Shown here: positions 8,885-16,656 of the stretch, piece after piece
Position numbering within the stretch: the first letter of the stretch is position 1
Layout of the letters: each line of letters opens with the position of its first letter
Assembly (NCBI GenBank): GCA_029567325.1
Contig: JAKQLF010000014.1
Coordinates: forward strand, 1 to 39,327
DNA length: 39,327 nt
Direction of reading: 5' to 3'
Origin: Bacteroidota bacterium
GTDB lineage: Bacteria > Bacteroidota > Bacteroidia > Chitinophagales > Saprospiraceae
Notes under the pieces: model-generated
What the model saw: the letters and a program-made list of their open reading frames with translations, nothing else
What the model was told of the DNA's origin: nothing
Databases searched by the model: none
Program-made: the position numbers and the translations under genes

Positions 8885-10150
8885 CTAAGGTATACTCAAA
8901 TCATCCTCACCAACTTCGTCTTTCTTATCTGCCTCGTTCGTTGGCACAATGTGTCTATTTTTCATATTTAAAAAATACAATTGGTCCATGATTTTATTGG
9001 CATTTTTAATAAAATCCTTGCCATCGCCCTCATCGTGTTTCGAGTCGATGATTTTTTCGCCAATTTCAATCACTTTATCGTGTTGATCCAAGTAATAATA
9101 TATCTGTGCAAGATTATAATAAGTCGCTGCTCTTAACTTCTTATCATTTTTGTCTTGACTTCTAGCAAGCTTAGTTGCAATGCCATCAAAATAAGCTATA
9201 ACCGGCTGTAGGTCTTGTGTGATGTCGTCAATGGCCTGATTATACCTCATTTTGCCAAAAATAACCTTTACTGCTTGCATGGCATTGTTGTAGTTTTTAT
9301 ACTCGGGATGATCTTTGGAGTCCAGCTTTTTAAATCTGGCACTTTTTCTCATCGGTTTGAAGCCATAAAGTTCGTTGAGATGATTGTTGACTCTGGATTC
9401 AATATTTCTTAAAAATGTGCTGCCATGTTCTGAAAATTTACTTTCTGCATTTAAATAGAATTCCTTTTCAGCTGCGGTAGGTGTGGCATATTCTCCGGTA
9501 TTATATATGAATGATTCACCAAGATCTATGTCATAAGCCAAGGTCCTTCCAGTTTTATTTACTCGGGTGACCTCCTCCACTTCCTGCACTTGCGTATTTA
9601 CAGATTTGAGGAATGGATTTTCCTCTTCAGCTTTGACTCTTTCCCCCTTTTTCCTTGCCTTTTCTTTTTCCTTTTCTTCCTTTTCTCGTTGTTTTTGAGC
9701 GTCCTTACGAGCATCTTTATAATAATCATAGCTGTTTTTGGGGCCATAAATGACCAATCTTGCATTCCCCGTGTTGGTTACCCCATATTTGTAATAAGTG
9801 GTTCTTGATATCACTTTTCCATCTTTGTCCTTTTTCTCTTCTGTTCTATTGGAAGGGAGCGCTCTACCTGCAGTCATATTTTTTAAAACTATGGTTGCAT
9901 TGAGGTCACTTACGTCATCATTTTCAGGTGTCCATCCAAATATTCTGATTTGATTTCTAAGGTTTCCACGTGAACCGTTTATTGCGCCATCCACAAATAA
10001 AGAATAGGACCTTTCAGAAGGGTGGGTATAATTATCCGGTAAATTTGCATATTTCACCTCGACATTAAAATTGTCAATGTCTACCTTTTGGGCTTGAACC
10101 CCAAGAGAAAGAAAAAATGCACAGATAGATAATAAGACAAAGCGTTTCAT
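8885..10150 (-). CDS. Secreted protein of unknown function with charged coiled segment
   Basis: The product has 421 residues with a signal peptide (MKRFVLLSICAFFLSLGVQAQ). An N-terminal beta-rich part (about 22-140) is followed by a Lys/Glu-rich stretch (KDAQKQREKEEKEKEKARKK, about 150-180) and a helical C-terminal half with TPR-like pattern (AATYYNLAQIYYYLDQHDK). I do not recognise the family. The C-terminal helices suggest a protein-protein interaction module in the periplasm. The ATG at 10150 is chosen because an upstream ATG at 10342 would put 64 residues in front of an obvious signal peptide. It stands alone on its strand. Confidence 0.7.
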   Translation of the reverse strand: MKRFVLLSICAFFLSLGVQAQKVDIDNFNVEVKYANLPDNYTHPSERSYSLFVDGAINGSRGNLRNQIRIFGWTPENDDVSDLNATIVLKNMTAGRALPSNRTEEKKDKDGKVISRTTYYKYGVTNTGNARLVIYGPKNSYDYYKDARKDAQKQREKEEKEKEKARKKGERVKAEEENPFLKSVNTQVQEVEEVTRVNKTGRTLAYDIDLGESFIYNTGEYATPTAAEKEFYLNAESKFSEHGSTFLRNIESRVNNHLNELYGFKPMRKSARFKKLDSKDHPEYKNYNNAMQAVKVIFGKMRYNQAIDDITQDLQPVIAYFDGIATKLARSQDKNDKKLRAATYYNLAQIYYYLDQHDKVIEIGEKIIDSKHDEGDGKDFIKNANKIMDQLYFLNMKNRHIVPTNEADKKDEVGEDDLSIP

Positions 10151-10497
10151 GATGTGGTTTTTTAATAGTTGTTCATTTTCAACCAAAAGTGAATAAATAA
10201 ATCTTGAATTCAAAATGAACCATCTTAAAATTATATGAAGTTTCTTAATTGCAAATTTTCGGAAGAAAAAAGACGAAAGACGAAAGTTGCAAGAGTGAGG
10301 TCTATAGGCGTCAAATACGGTCTTTTCCAAATTCTTTATCAATGCTTTTCACTAATAAACCAAGTATCTTTTTTATGGCATTTCATTTGGTCAAAGTTTG
10401 GGAGTAACGCAAACTTGAAAAAATTAAAGTATTTTTTCAACCAGATATAGAGATATGAAATTTATTGAACTTTCGTCCTTCGTCTCTCGTCTCTAGT
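10151..10497. other. Gene-free stretch with imperfect inverted polypurine arms
   Basis: No convincing gene is present. AGACGAAAGACGAAAGTT at 10271-10288 is matched in inverted orientation by AACTTTCGTCCTTCGTCTC and following bases at 10468-10497. The arms run into the 3' end of rsmE. The DNA between them (about 180 bp) has no recognisable coding content. It could be a small non-autonomous element or simple-sequence expansion. Confidence 0.45.
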
Positions 10498-11193
10498 CTA
10501 TTGAAATATATTCATCACCGTCACCGCATAAACACCCGCCGTCTCAGTCCTGAGTCGCGATGGCCCCAAAGACACCTCGCTAAAACCTAAAAGTTTAGCT
10601 TTTTCAACTTCCTGTGGGCTAAAATCACCTTCAGGTCCAATGAAAACAATTACACCCTCATAGAATGGTCCAAAAGTTTTGAGATGTTGTTCTGGGTCTT
10701 CACAATGGGCAATGTACCTGTTTGGATAATCTTGGAGCTTTTCGATTACTTTAGCAAAATCATTCAACTCATAAAATTGTGGCATAAATGTTTGATAACA
10801 TTGCTTCAAAGCCGTAATGGCAATCCTATTCATTCGCTCAAGATTTACTCTGGGTTTTTCGCTACGCTGAGTTTTTATGAAAAAAATTTCATCAATACCA
10901 ATCTCCACTGCTTTTTCAACAAACCATTCCAAACGATCTGCATTTTTGGTGGGAGCGATGGCGATGGCTCTTTTCAAGGGATTTCTAGGTAAGACCGTTT
11001 TCTCCAAAATAGTACCTGTCAACGTTTTTTTGCCAATTTCAGCAATACGACAAGTAACTTTATCTCCATGGCCAGAGGTCACCTCAAAAACATCGCCTGC
11101 CTTCAATCTCATTACTTTAGAGGCATGTCTGGACTGTTCTTCGTCCAGAATTACCTCTTTTTGGTCTATTTGATTGCTATAAAATAGGTACAC
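10498..11193 (-). CDS. rsmE: 16S rRNA m3U1498 methyltransferase RsmE
   Basis: RsmE methylates N3 of U1498 in 16S rRNA using SAM. The 231-residue reading shows the N-terminal PUA-like part (VYLFYSNQ, EEQSRHASKVMRLKAGD) and the SPOUT knot with IGPEGDFSPQEVE and LGPSRLRTETAGVYAV, both diagnostic. The GTG at 11193 is chosen over the in-frame ATG at 11250. The predicted promoter (-7 at 11220-11227, -33 at 11248-11251) overlaps that ATG, and the family normally begins at this LFY motif. The 19-residue extension from the ATG resembles nothing. Confidence 0.9.
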   Translation of the reverse strand: MYLFYSNQIDQKEVILDEEQSRHASKVMRLKAGDVFEVTSGHGDKVTCRIAEIGKKTLTGTILEKTVLPRNPLKRAIAIAPTKNADRLEWFVEKAVEIGIDEIFFIKTQRSEKPRVNLERMNRIAITALKQCYQTFMPQFYELNDFAKVIEKLQDYPNRYIAHCEDPEQHLKTFGPFYEGVIVFIGPEGDFSPQEVEKAKLLGFSEVSLGPSRLRTETAGVYAVTVMNIFQ

Positions 11194-11219
11194 TTTTTCT
11201 TGTTTTGCGTTATGTTTAT

Positions 11220-11251
11220 CAAAAATACCTATGTTTGCACACCAAACCAAA
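11220..11251 (-). promoter_or_regulatory. Predicted promoter of rsmE
   Basis: On the minus strand TTTG (11251-11248), 20 nt, then TATTTTTG (11227-11220) is an excellent match to the Bacteroidota TTTG / TAnnTTTG promoter. Transcription would begin around 11210-11215, downstream of the ATG at 11250, so the GTG at 11193 is the better start. Confidence 0.6.
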
Positions 11252-11355
11252 AACTTGGGCGTTTGTTTCCTATTTGTCTGTGAAATATCGAAGGCAAATT
11301 CGAGACAGATTTGAGCAAAATTAATTTAAAAATCAGCATTTCGTAAGCGATTATA

Positions 11356-12690
11356 ATGGATATAGTAAGTATAGTATTTCAAGTAATATTGAGTCTCTCT
11401 ATTTTAGTGGTTCTTCATGAATTTGGTCATTACCTACCTGCAAAGTGGTTTAAAACCAGGGTAGAGAAATTTTACCTTTTCTTCAACCCATATTTTTCAC
11501 TTTTTAAGAAACAAATCGGTGAAACAGAATGGGGTATCGGCTGGGTACCTTTTGGGGGTTACGTAAAGATTGCTGGAATGATCGATGAGAGTATGGACAA
11601 GGAGCAATTGGAGCAACCTGTACAGCCTTGGGAATTTAGAGCAAAACCAGCTTGGCAAAGACTCATCATCATGGTCGGTGGTGTGGTAGTCAATTTCATC
11701 CTCGGTTTTCTCATTTTTGCCGGACTCTTGTATTTCTACGGAGAGACTTACTATAAAAATTCTGATTTGAAATATGGCATCATGGTCGATAGCCTTGGCA
11801 TGGAATTGGGCCTCGAAGATGGCGATAAATTGGTCAGCATTGGTGGTAAACCTGTTGATAGATTCTCAAGAGGCATCTTTACAGAAGAAATCGTATTTAA
11901 TAACGCATCTAGCTTCGAAGTAAATAGAAAGGGCAGTGAAATAACGCTTCAAGTACCCGCAAATTTTGCTCAAAAACTTACGGCGCCAAGTAATAAAAAT
12001 AAAGGGTTGATTTTGGAAAGATATCCACAACAGATTGCCAAAGTCAACGATAAAAGTATAGCCGAAAAAGCAGGCCTTAAAAAAGATGATAAGATTTTAT
12101 CTGTGAATGGCCGGCCTACTATTTTCATCAATCAATTATCTACGGAACTCAAAAAGCACAAAAATGAAGAAGTAAAATTGGTTGTTTTGAGAGCCAAGGA
12201 TACTTTGCAAATGGTCGCTGCCCTTGATTCCAATGCAGCAATAGGTGCTGCCTTATATAGTCAAGACAAGTTTCTTACCATTTCAAGAGAAAAATATTCA
12301 TTTGCTCAGGCAATACCTGCTGGAGTTGACAAAGGCATTTCCTTCCTGACCAATCAAATCAAAGCATTTGGCCAAATGTTCAAAGGAAACATAAAGGCAA
12401 AGGATAGCTTAGGTAGTGTTTTGTCAATAGCTACACTATTTGATGCTTCATGGAGTTGGGAAAGATTCTGGACCATCACCGCCATGTTGAGCATCATTTT
12501 GGCTTTTTTCAATATCCTACCAATACCTGCATTGGATGGTGGATATGTGCTCTTTTTGCTTTGGGAAATTGTTACTGGCAAAAAGCCATCAGATCGTTTC
12601 ATGGAGATAGTGACTACTGCAGGTTTTGTAGTATTGATTACACTGATGATTTTTGCTCTTGGATTGGATATCAATCGACTTTTTCAATAA
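11356..12690 (+). CDS. rseP: RseP/site-2 protease family intramembrane metalloprotease
   Basis: In this 444-residue protein, the zinc motif HEFGH (residues 21-25) lies in the first membrane helix. The second metal-ligand motif (NILPIPALDGGYVLF) lies near the C-terminus, with two PDZ-like regions between (about 130-200 and 205-280). This matches the RseP class, which cleaves anti-sigma factors and signal-peptide remnants within the inner membrane. The full family plan is present with no missing catalytic residue. hscB follows after 7 nt and probably shares its transcript. Its native substrate here is unknown, as no anti-sigma gene is adjacent. Confidence 0.9.
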   Translation: MDIVSIVFQVILSLSILVVLHEFGHYLPAKWFKTRVEKFYLFFNPYFSLFKKQIGETEWGIGWVPFGGYVKIAGMIDESMDKEQLEQPVQPWEFRAKPAWQRLIIMVGGVVVNFILGFLIFAGLLYFYGETYYKNSDLKYGIMVDSLGMELGLEDGDKLVSIGGKPVDRFSRGIFTEEIVFNNASSFEVNRKGSEITLQVPANFAQKLTAPSNKNKGLILERYPQQIAKVNDKSIAEKAGLKKDDKILSVNGRPTIFINQLSTELKKHKNEEVKLVVLRAKDTLQMVAALDSNAAIGAALYSQDKFLTISREKYSFAQAIPAGVDKGISFLTNQIKAFGQMFKGNIKAKDSLGSVLSIATLFDASWSWERFWTITAMLSIILAFFNILPIPALDGGYVLFLLWEIVTGKKPSDRFMEIVTTAGFVVLITLMIFALGLDINRLFQ

Positions 12691-12697
12691 TAAATAG

Positions 12698-13216
12698 GTG
12701 AACTACTTTACTTTTTTCGATATTCCAGAAGCATTTGAAATAGACCAAAAACTGCTCAAAAGAAAGTTTTTGGAAAAATCACGGGCTTATCATCCCGATT
12801 TTTTTTCTCAGGAAGATGAAGAATCTCAAGAAGAAGCTTTGCGTTTATCTTCCATCAACAATGAAGCATACAAAGTGCTTTCCAACCAAGAGTTGAGGAT
12901 AAAGTATATTTTGACTGAGCACGCTATTCTTGCTCCTGAAGGTCAAAATACAGTACCACAAGATTTTTTGATGGAAGTCATGGACATCAACGAAGCCATC
13001 ATGGATTTGCAGATGGAGGAGAATGACAAAGCCTTGGAAAACGTAAAAAATCAAATCAGTGATTTCAAAACTACTCTATTGGATCAATCCAAATCATTTA
13101 TGTTGGCCTTTGATTCTGGGGACAAATCAGCAAGGGTTTTGGAAGGCATAAAGGAGTATTATTTGAAACATCGGTATTTGGTACGGATGGAAGAAAATTT
13201 GAAGAAATTGGATTGA
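12698..13216 (+). CDS. hscB: Fe-S cluster co-chaperone HscB (J-domain protein)
   Basis: The product has 172 residues with a GTG start 7 nt after the rseP stop. The N-terminal J-domain has FLEKSRAYHPDFF with the HPD motif at residues 32-34. The C-terminal three-helix domain (about 90-172) is the part that binds the IscU scaffold. HscB delivers IscU to the Hsp70 HscA. No isc genes are adjacent, as is common in Bacteroidota. The length fits the family (about 170-175). Confidence 0.85.
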   Translation: MNYFTFFDIPEAFEIDQKLLKRKFLEKSRAYHPDFFSQEDEESQEEALRLSSINNEAYKVLSNQELRIKYILTEHAILAPEGQNTVPQDFLMEVMDINEAIMDLQMEENDKALENVKNQISDFKTTLLDQSKSFMLAFDSGDKSARVLEGIKEYYLKHRYLVRMEENLKKLD

Positions 13217-13239
13217 TGTTTTGAATGGGGGATTTGCAC

Positions 13240-13638
13240 CTATCTTCTATAAACATACAATAAACATCCCAAGAGTAATGTATTTATAGAAAGAACCAAT
13301 TTCAATGTACTATTGAATTCAGGAAAATTTAAAAAATATAGGAGGATACCTGCTGCCCCCATAATCAATGTAAAATTGATAATTAGTTTTACATATTGAG
13401 GTTTGTAAGTCTCAGGAAGATAAATAGCTTGAGCCACAACAAAGTACAAAGCCCCAATACCAATTAACTCACTTTTACCTGTATCATAGTATAGATAAAA
13501 AGTAAGCAATAAAGCTACAGATACTAAAATGTATATTAAAAATTTTAAGTTCACTTTCAAGAATTTTAATGTACGAAAATTAGAACTATGGCAATTATCG
13601 ATGATTACATGTAAACATAGATTTTTGAGTTCATCCAA
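13240..13638 (-). CDS. Small membrane protein, unknown function (island gene)
   Basis: The product of up to 132 residues has about four predicted membrane segments (LIYILVSVALLLTFYLYY, IGALYFVVAQAIYL, VKLIINFTLIMGAAGILLY, LVLSINTLLLGCLLY). Its 5' end overlaps the preceding gene by 34 bp. A shorter start at an internal GTG (about codon 29) would remove the overlap and begin just before the first helix. A stretch reading ELIGIGALY resembles ELIGTGLVLYY in the upstream neighbour, so the two may be diverged duplicates. No family recognised. Confidence 0.5.
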   Translation of the reverse strand: MDELKNLCLHVIIDNCHSSNFRTLKFLKVNLKFLIYILVSVALLLTFYLYYDTGKSELIGIGALYFVVAQAIYLPETYKPQYVKLIINFTLIMGAAGILLYFLNFPEFNSTLKLVLSINTLLLGCLLYVYRR

Positions 13639-13859
13639 ATCAATCCTACGTTTTCTGGTTTATAAAAATCTTTATCTTTTACAGTAAAAATAATTTTATA
13701 ACTAGATAAAATTGCCACCAAATATTTGATGGGATACAAGGCCCATGTCACAGGGTTTTCATACATGTAATAGAGCACCAAACCCGTTCCAATCAGCTCA
13801 TTGATATCCAATATTGTTCTCCAATTCAATTTTCTAATATTTTTCTGAATTATTTCCAA
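13605..13859 (-). CDS. Small membrane protein, unknown function, possible paralogue of its downstream neighbour
   Basis: The product has 84 residues with one or two hydrophobic stretches (IGTGLVLYYMYENPVTW, IKYLVAILSSYKIIF). It overlaps the next gene by 34 bp. It shares a short ELIGxG...LYY pattern and a similar layout with that gene, which could mean duplication or a frameshift-split larger gene. Base composition is very AT-rich like the rest of the island. No family recognised. Confidence 0.45.
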   Translation of the reverse strand: MEIIQKNIRKLNWRTILDINELIGTGLVLYYMYENPVTWALYPIKYLVAILSSYKIIFTVKDKDFYKPENVGLIWMNSKIYVYM

Positions 13860-13899
13860 ATTGGCTTTATTGCTTTATCATCTTTTGCATTGACTGAAA

Positions 13900-14256
13900 T
13901 TACAAGGCATCAAAAAAAGCTGCAAACCCAAGAACAAATAAAATTATCGCTCCAAATATACCTTCACTCTTTTGATAAATACTGAAATCATCTTTATAAA
14001 GGAATACGGAATAAATCAATGTTAATCCTCCAAGAATGCATACAATACCAAATAAAATTCGAAACATTATGCCAATATTTGTCTCTAAAAAATATACCTC
14101 AATCTTATAATTTTTCATCTGAATGGTTCTCAACAATATCTTGACGCTAGACTCTGCTACTTCCGCGTCTATTGAAATCCTAGATGTCTGATTCAGAAGA
14201 TTTATGATACTATGGTTCATTATTCCAACCATCAAAAAAAAATAGCTGAAAGGCAT
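13900..14256 (-). CDS. Small membrane protein, unknown function, coupled to upstream gene
   Basis: The product of 118 residues has two C-terminal membrane segments (MFRILFGIVCILGGLTLIYSVF and GAIILFVLGFAAFFDAL) and a soluble N-terminal half. Its ATG at 14256 lies one base after the TGA of the upstream gene (TGA-A-ATG), so translation is probably coupled. An internal ATG at 14220 is an alternative start. No family recognised; it may belong to the immunity-gene island. Confidence 0.5.
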   Translation of the reverse strand: MPFSYFFLMVGIMNHSIINLLNQTSRISIDAEVAESSVKILLRTIQMKNYKIEVYFLETNIGIMFRILFGIVCILGGLTLIYSVFLYKDDFSIYQKSEGIFGAIILFVLGFAAFFDAL

Positions 14257-14257
14257 T

Positions 14258-14506
14258 TCAATCGTCGGTAGTAATTCTAATTATCTCTCCCCATTCTATT
14301 CTTGCAACCCAAATTTTTTCCTCGCTTGAAAATTCCACAATGCCAGTCACTGAAAGTTCACACCCGTCCCCAAACAAAAGAGAAAGACCATGTCTTAGTC
14401 TTATGCTTTTCTTTTTCAAATCTTCCTTTGTTCCCTTTAAATTTAAACGCAAACGACCTTGGCTATCAGCATTATTAAAATCGACAAAAATTAAGTCCTT
14501 CATCAC
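14258..14506 (-). CDS. Small soluble protein, unknown function (immunity-island gene)
   Basis: This is an 82-residue beta-rich protein (MKDLIFVDFNNADSQGRLRL at the start). The pattern RLRHGLSLLFGDGCELSVTGIVEFSSEEKIWVARIEW looks like a small beta-barrel immunity-type fold, but I do not recognise a named family. The TGA/ATG junction with the following membrane-protein gene suggests an operon. The perfect hairpin at 14512-14534 sits just upstream of its start. Confidence 0.5.
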   Translation of the reverse strand: MMKDLIFVDFNNADSQGRLRLNLKGTKEDLKKKSIRLRHGLSLLFGDGCELSVTGIVEFSSEEKIWVARIEWGEIIRITTDD

Positions 14507-14511
14507 AAGCT

Positions 14512-14534
14512 GTTTTAAGTTTGCAACTTAAAAC
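14512..14534. repeat. REP-like perfect hairpin, island copy 1
   Basis: 10-bp perfect arms GTTTTAAGTT and AACTTAAAAC surround a 3-nt loop. An almost identical hairpin (arms ATTTTAAGTT and AACTTAAAAT) lies at 15969-15991. Both are inside the immunity island, and this one lies next to a possible RAYT transposase remnant, which fits a REP-type element. Confidence 0.6.
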
Positions 14535-14559
14535 CCATATTAGTTTAACTGCCAACTTC

Positions 14560-14780
14560 ATTCTTCGTTCCAAATATAATATTTCTATGGGTAAAATGAA
14601 GGTCAATCTAATTTCTTGATAGTAATTTTGATAGCTACTACAGGGATATTCTTCAGGGTAATCTACAAATCCTGTGCTTTTTGCCGAAGCTGTGCAAAGT
14701 TTTGGCCAGTTCACTGCTTTTGATCGTTTGTGACGATCTTTTGATTTTTTCACCTCGTTAAAATTCCCTAAAGTCAACAT
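14560..14780 (-). pseudogene. Possible remnant of a REP-associated (Y1/RAYT) transposase
   Basis: In a short open frame on the minus strand, the segment STGFVDYPEEYPCSSYQNYY resembles the C-terminal consensus of RAYT/IS200-like Y1 transposases (AGxVxxPxxYxxSSxxNY). The HUH motif and catalytic Tyr are not visible in the flanking sequence, which is broken by stops in all frames, so it would be a decayed 3' fragment. The similarity is short and judged by eye; chance resemblance is possible. Confidence 0.3.
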
Positions 14781-15008
14781 TGATCCCTCCTGAGTTTATA
14801 TTCAATGCCCAAATCATATGTAATTTTAGCTTTTTTGGTAATTTCTATCTAAAAAGGGTCTGATAATATCTGCTCGTGTGAATCGAGAGGTTTGTACTCT
14901 GAAATCAATTTTTCCAGCTCTGCTTTCATTGAGATTTATAAGCCTTTCAAATTACTTTTGTTAGATATAATAATATACTTATTTTTTATGAGTGGAAAAA
15001 ATTGTATA
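14781..15008. other. Intergenic stretch in the immunity island, nothing recognised
   Basis: This is AT-rich DNA with no convincing open frame on either strand. Together with the remnant at 14560-14780 it forms a gene-poor gap of about 500 bp between two groups of small island genes. Confidence 0.4.
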
Positions 15009-15371
15009 TTATTCATCAACATACGGATAAATACAATCACTGATCATGAAAACAAATTCACTGTCAAGTATCCAGTTTGCTTCATTTAATACCATTTGAT
15101 TTAAGTTTTCATGTTCTACCAAGCTATTCATGTTCTCAATTTTATCGACAAAAACCACTTCAAAGTTTTTTTCGAGTAATCCTGCAGGTAAAATTTCTAA
15201 TACCTCATGAATATCATCAGCTTTTATGATAATATTTGCCCATGCACCAATAAACTCTGGCATATCATTATTCTCATGCTCTATATCAATCAAGTCTATA
15301 AACTTGTGAGGTTTGATTGGCTTTATATTTAAAAAAACAATCCATAAGCTATAGAAACCTTCCTTTCTCAT
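15009..15371 (-). CDS. Small soluble protein, candidate orphan immunity protein
   Basis: The product has 120 residues and is acidic, with alternating strands and helices and no signal peptide or membrane helix. The central part (MPEFIGAWANIIIKADDIHE, then VLEILPAGLLEKNFEVVFVDKIEN) suggests an alpha/beta immunity-type fold. I do not recognise the family. Its place in a run of small AT-rich minus-strand genes with a real Imm33 gene at 16.0 kb makes immunity a reasonable guess, not more. Confidence 0.5.
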   Translation of the reverse strand: MRKEGFYSLWIVFLNIKPIKPHKFIDLIDIEHENNDMPEFIGAWANIIIKADDIHEVLEILPAGLLEKNFEVVFVDKIENMNSLVEHENLNQMVLNEANWILDSEFVFMISDCIYPYVDE

Positions 15372-15450
15372 GTTGATATTGTTTGCGAATTAGGCTTTTT
15401 TTTTTTTGAAAAAAAATGCTAGTAAGAAATTAAAAAATATTATTCCGCTT

Positions 15451-15687
15451 TTAAAGTGCTATAATACTATCAAAAGAAGTTCTATCAACAATCATATCAA
15501 ACTGGAACTTTGACATGCTATCATTTAGCATTAAAGTAAGAACAGGCTTTTCTGTTGAAGAGATCAATTCACTACTTGTGGCATTCATTTTAATATTAAA
15601 CATTTGCCCAAATTCATTATAAAATTCATGTTCAAATAATAATCCTTCATCTCTCCATTTTTTTATAAAATCAATAAATTTTTCCAT
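15451..15687 (-). CDS. Small protein, unknown function (immunity-island gene)
   Basis: The 78-residue product begins MEKFIDFIKKWRDEGLLFEH. It overlaps the upstream gene by 25 bp in another frame, so either the two are translationally coupled or one original gene was split by a frameshift. The acidic, soluble composition fits immunity proteins. No family recognised. Confidence 0.45.
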   Translation of the reverse strand: MEKFIDFIKKWRDEGLLFEHEFYNEFGQMFNIKMNATSSELISSTEKPVLTLMLNDSMSKFQFDMIVDRTSFDSIIAL

Positions 15688-15923
15688 TTCAATTCATCAA
15701 TACAAATTTGAGTAAAGGTTATTCTTTTATCAGTCACCACTTCATTAAAAAATCCATCCATAGCATCCTCTTTCTTCCAGAAATCAGCTTTCAATATTAT
15801 TTCAAAAAGTAGAAAATTATGTCCCATTTTTGATATCGTATTTATTTCTATAAATTTAATCTCTTGCCAGCCATCATTTGATATTATTGTATTCATTTGT
15901 TTAATTTCTTTTGTTCCGCTCAT
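15663..15923 (-). CDS. Small protein, unknown function (immunity-island gene)
   Basis: The 86-residue product is soluble and mixed alpha/beta (NTIISNDGWQEIKFIEINTI, then HNFLLFEIILKADFWKKED). Its end overlaps the start of the next gene by 25 bp. It is AT-rich like its neighbours. No family recognised; grouping with the Imm33 gene is contextual. Confidence 0.45.
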   Translation of the reverse strand: MSGTKEIKQMNTIISNDGWQEIKFIEINTISKMGHNFLLFEIILKADFWKKEDAMDGFFNEVVTDKRITFTQICIDELKWKNLLIL

Positions 15924-15968
15924 TATTTTTTGTAATAAAAATAGGATTAAGCAGAAATAATAATAGAG

Positions 15969-15991
15969 ATTTTAAGTTGAAAACTTAAAAT
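15969..15991. repeat. REP-like perfect hairpin, island copy 2
   Basis: 10-bp perfect arms ATTTTAAGTT and AACTTAAAAT surround a 3-nt loop. It lies between the 3' end of the Imm33 gene and the start of the next island gene, 1.45 kb from the matching hairpin at 14512. Confidence 0.6.
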
Positions 15992-16031
15992 AGCAGTAGT
16001 TGGGAGACTTACAGACTTAGAAGAGCGGGGA

Positions 16032-16361
16032 TTAATCACTGGTACTCTCAATAAAAGAATTATCACCTTGTCTTTCTAATTCCGTTCCAATTTCCATTTC
16101 AATGTAGGGAATAATTGCATTGTCATAATTAGCAATTGTATTTATATCATAAATCATCAAGTTTTCAGGATTATTTATATATTCGTCAGTTTCATATCCT
16201 GAAAAAAATCTCCATCCACTATCTGTTTCAAAATCAGGTTCTTCACGATACATAAATCCTACTTGACATCCATCGATTGCTATTTTATCTGAAGCAATAC
16301 AACTGCCCATATTTGGTAACAATTGTAAGATATCTCCTTTTTTTATTTTAAAATTTTTCAT
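16032..16361 (-). CDS. DUF2185 / Imm33-family immunity protein
   Basis: The 109-residue product contains the DUF2185 core: CIASDKIAIDGCQVGFMYRE, then DSGWRFFSGYETDEYINNP, IYDINTIANYD and IGTELER. DUF2185 (Imm33) proteins neutralise toxin domains of polymorphic secreted toxins in the cytoplasm. No toxin with an Rhs, LXG or T9SS-type scaffold lies in the window, so it is an orphan here. The start ATG at 16361 follows an A/G-rich leader. It heads a run of similarly small genes on the same strand. Confidence 0.8.
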   Translation of the reverse strand: MKNFKIKKGDILQLLPNMGSCIASDKIAIDGCQVGFMYREEPDFETDSGWRFFSGYETDEYINNPENLMIYDINTIANYDNAIIPYIEMEIGTELERQGDNSFIESTSD

Positions 16362-16656
16362 TGTTTCTTTTCATAAAGATTATTATATATTTCTTTTTAG
16401 TCAAATTGATCATCTACGAAATTATAAACAAGACCCATATGTGAGAAAGTTACTTGCATATTTTATTTGTTATTGAATTTTTTTGATCTCTTTCTTTTTT
16501 TATAATGCATTCCCATGAGCTCATTCATGGTTGATAGTCCTAGCTTCATAATCTTTGATTCAACTCGATTGATTAATCATCTTTTTGATAAACTTACCTA
16601 ATGGATGAGGTATGATTGGCCTTCAACCCACGAATTACAATCTTTCCAGTATACAA
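16362..16656. other. Intergenic stretch, nothing convincing
   Basis: AT-rich DNA. On the minus strand short open pieces separated by stops (for example one reading PIIPHPLGKFIKKM) could be a decayed gene, but I cannot name it. No hairpins stand out. Confidence 0.35.

Noticed and set aside
10235-10450. Plus-strand frame of 71 codons
   Set aside because: It lies within a repeat-bounded gene-free block and has no recognisable domain.
14892-15089. Plus-strand frame in the immunity island
   Set aside because: It overlaps the better minus-strand gene at 15009-15371 and shows no domain.
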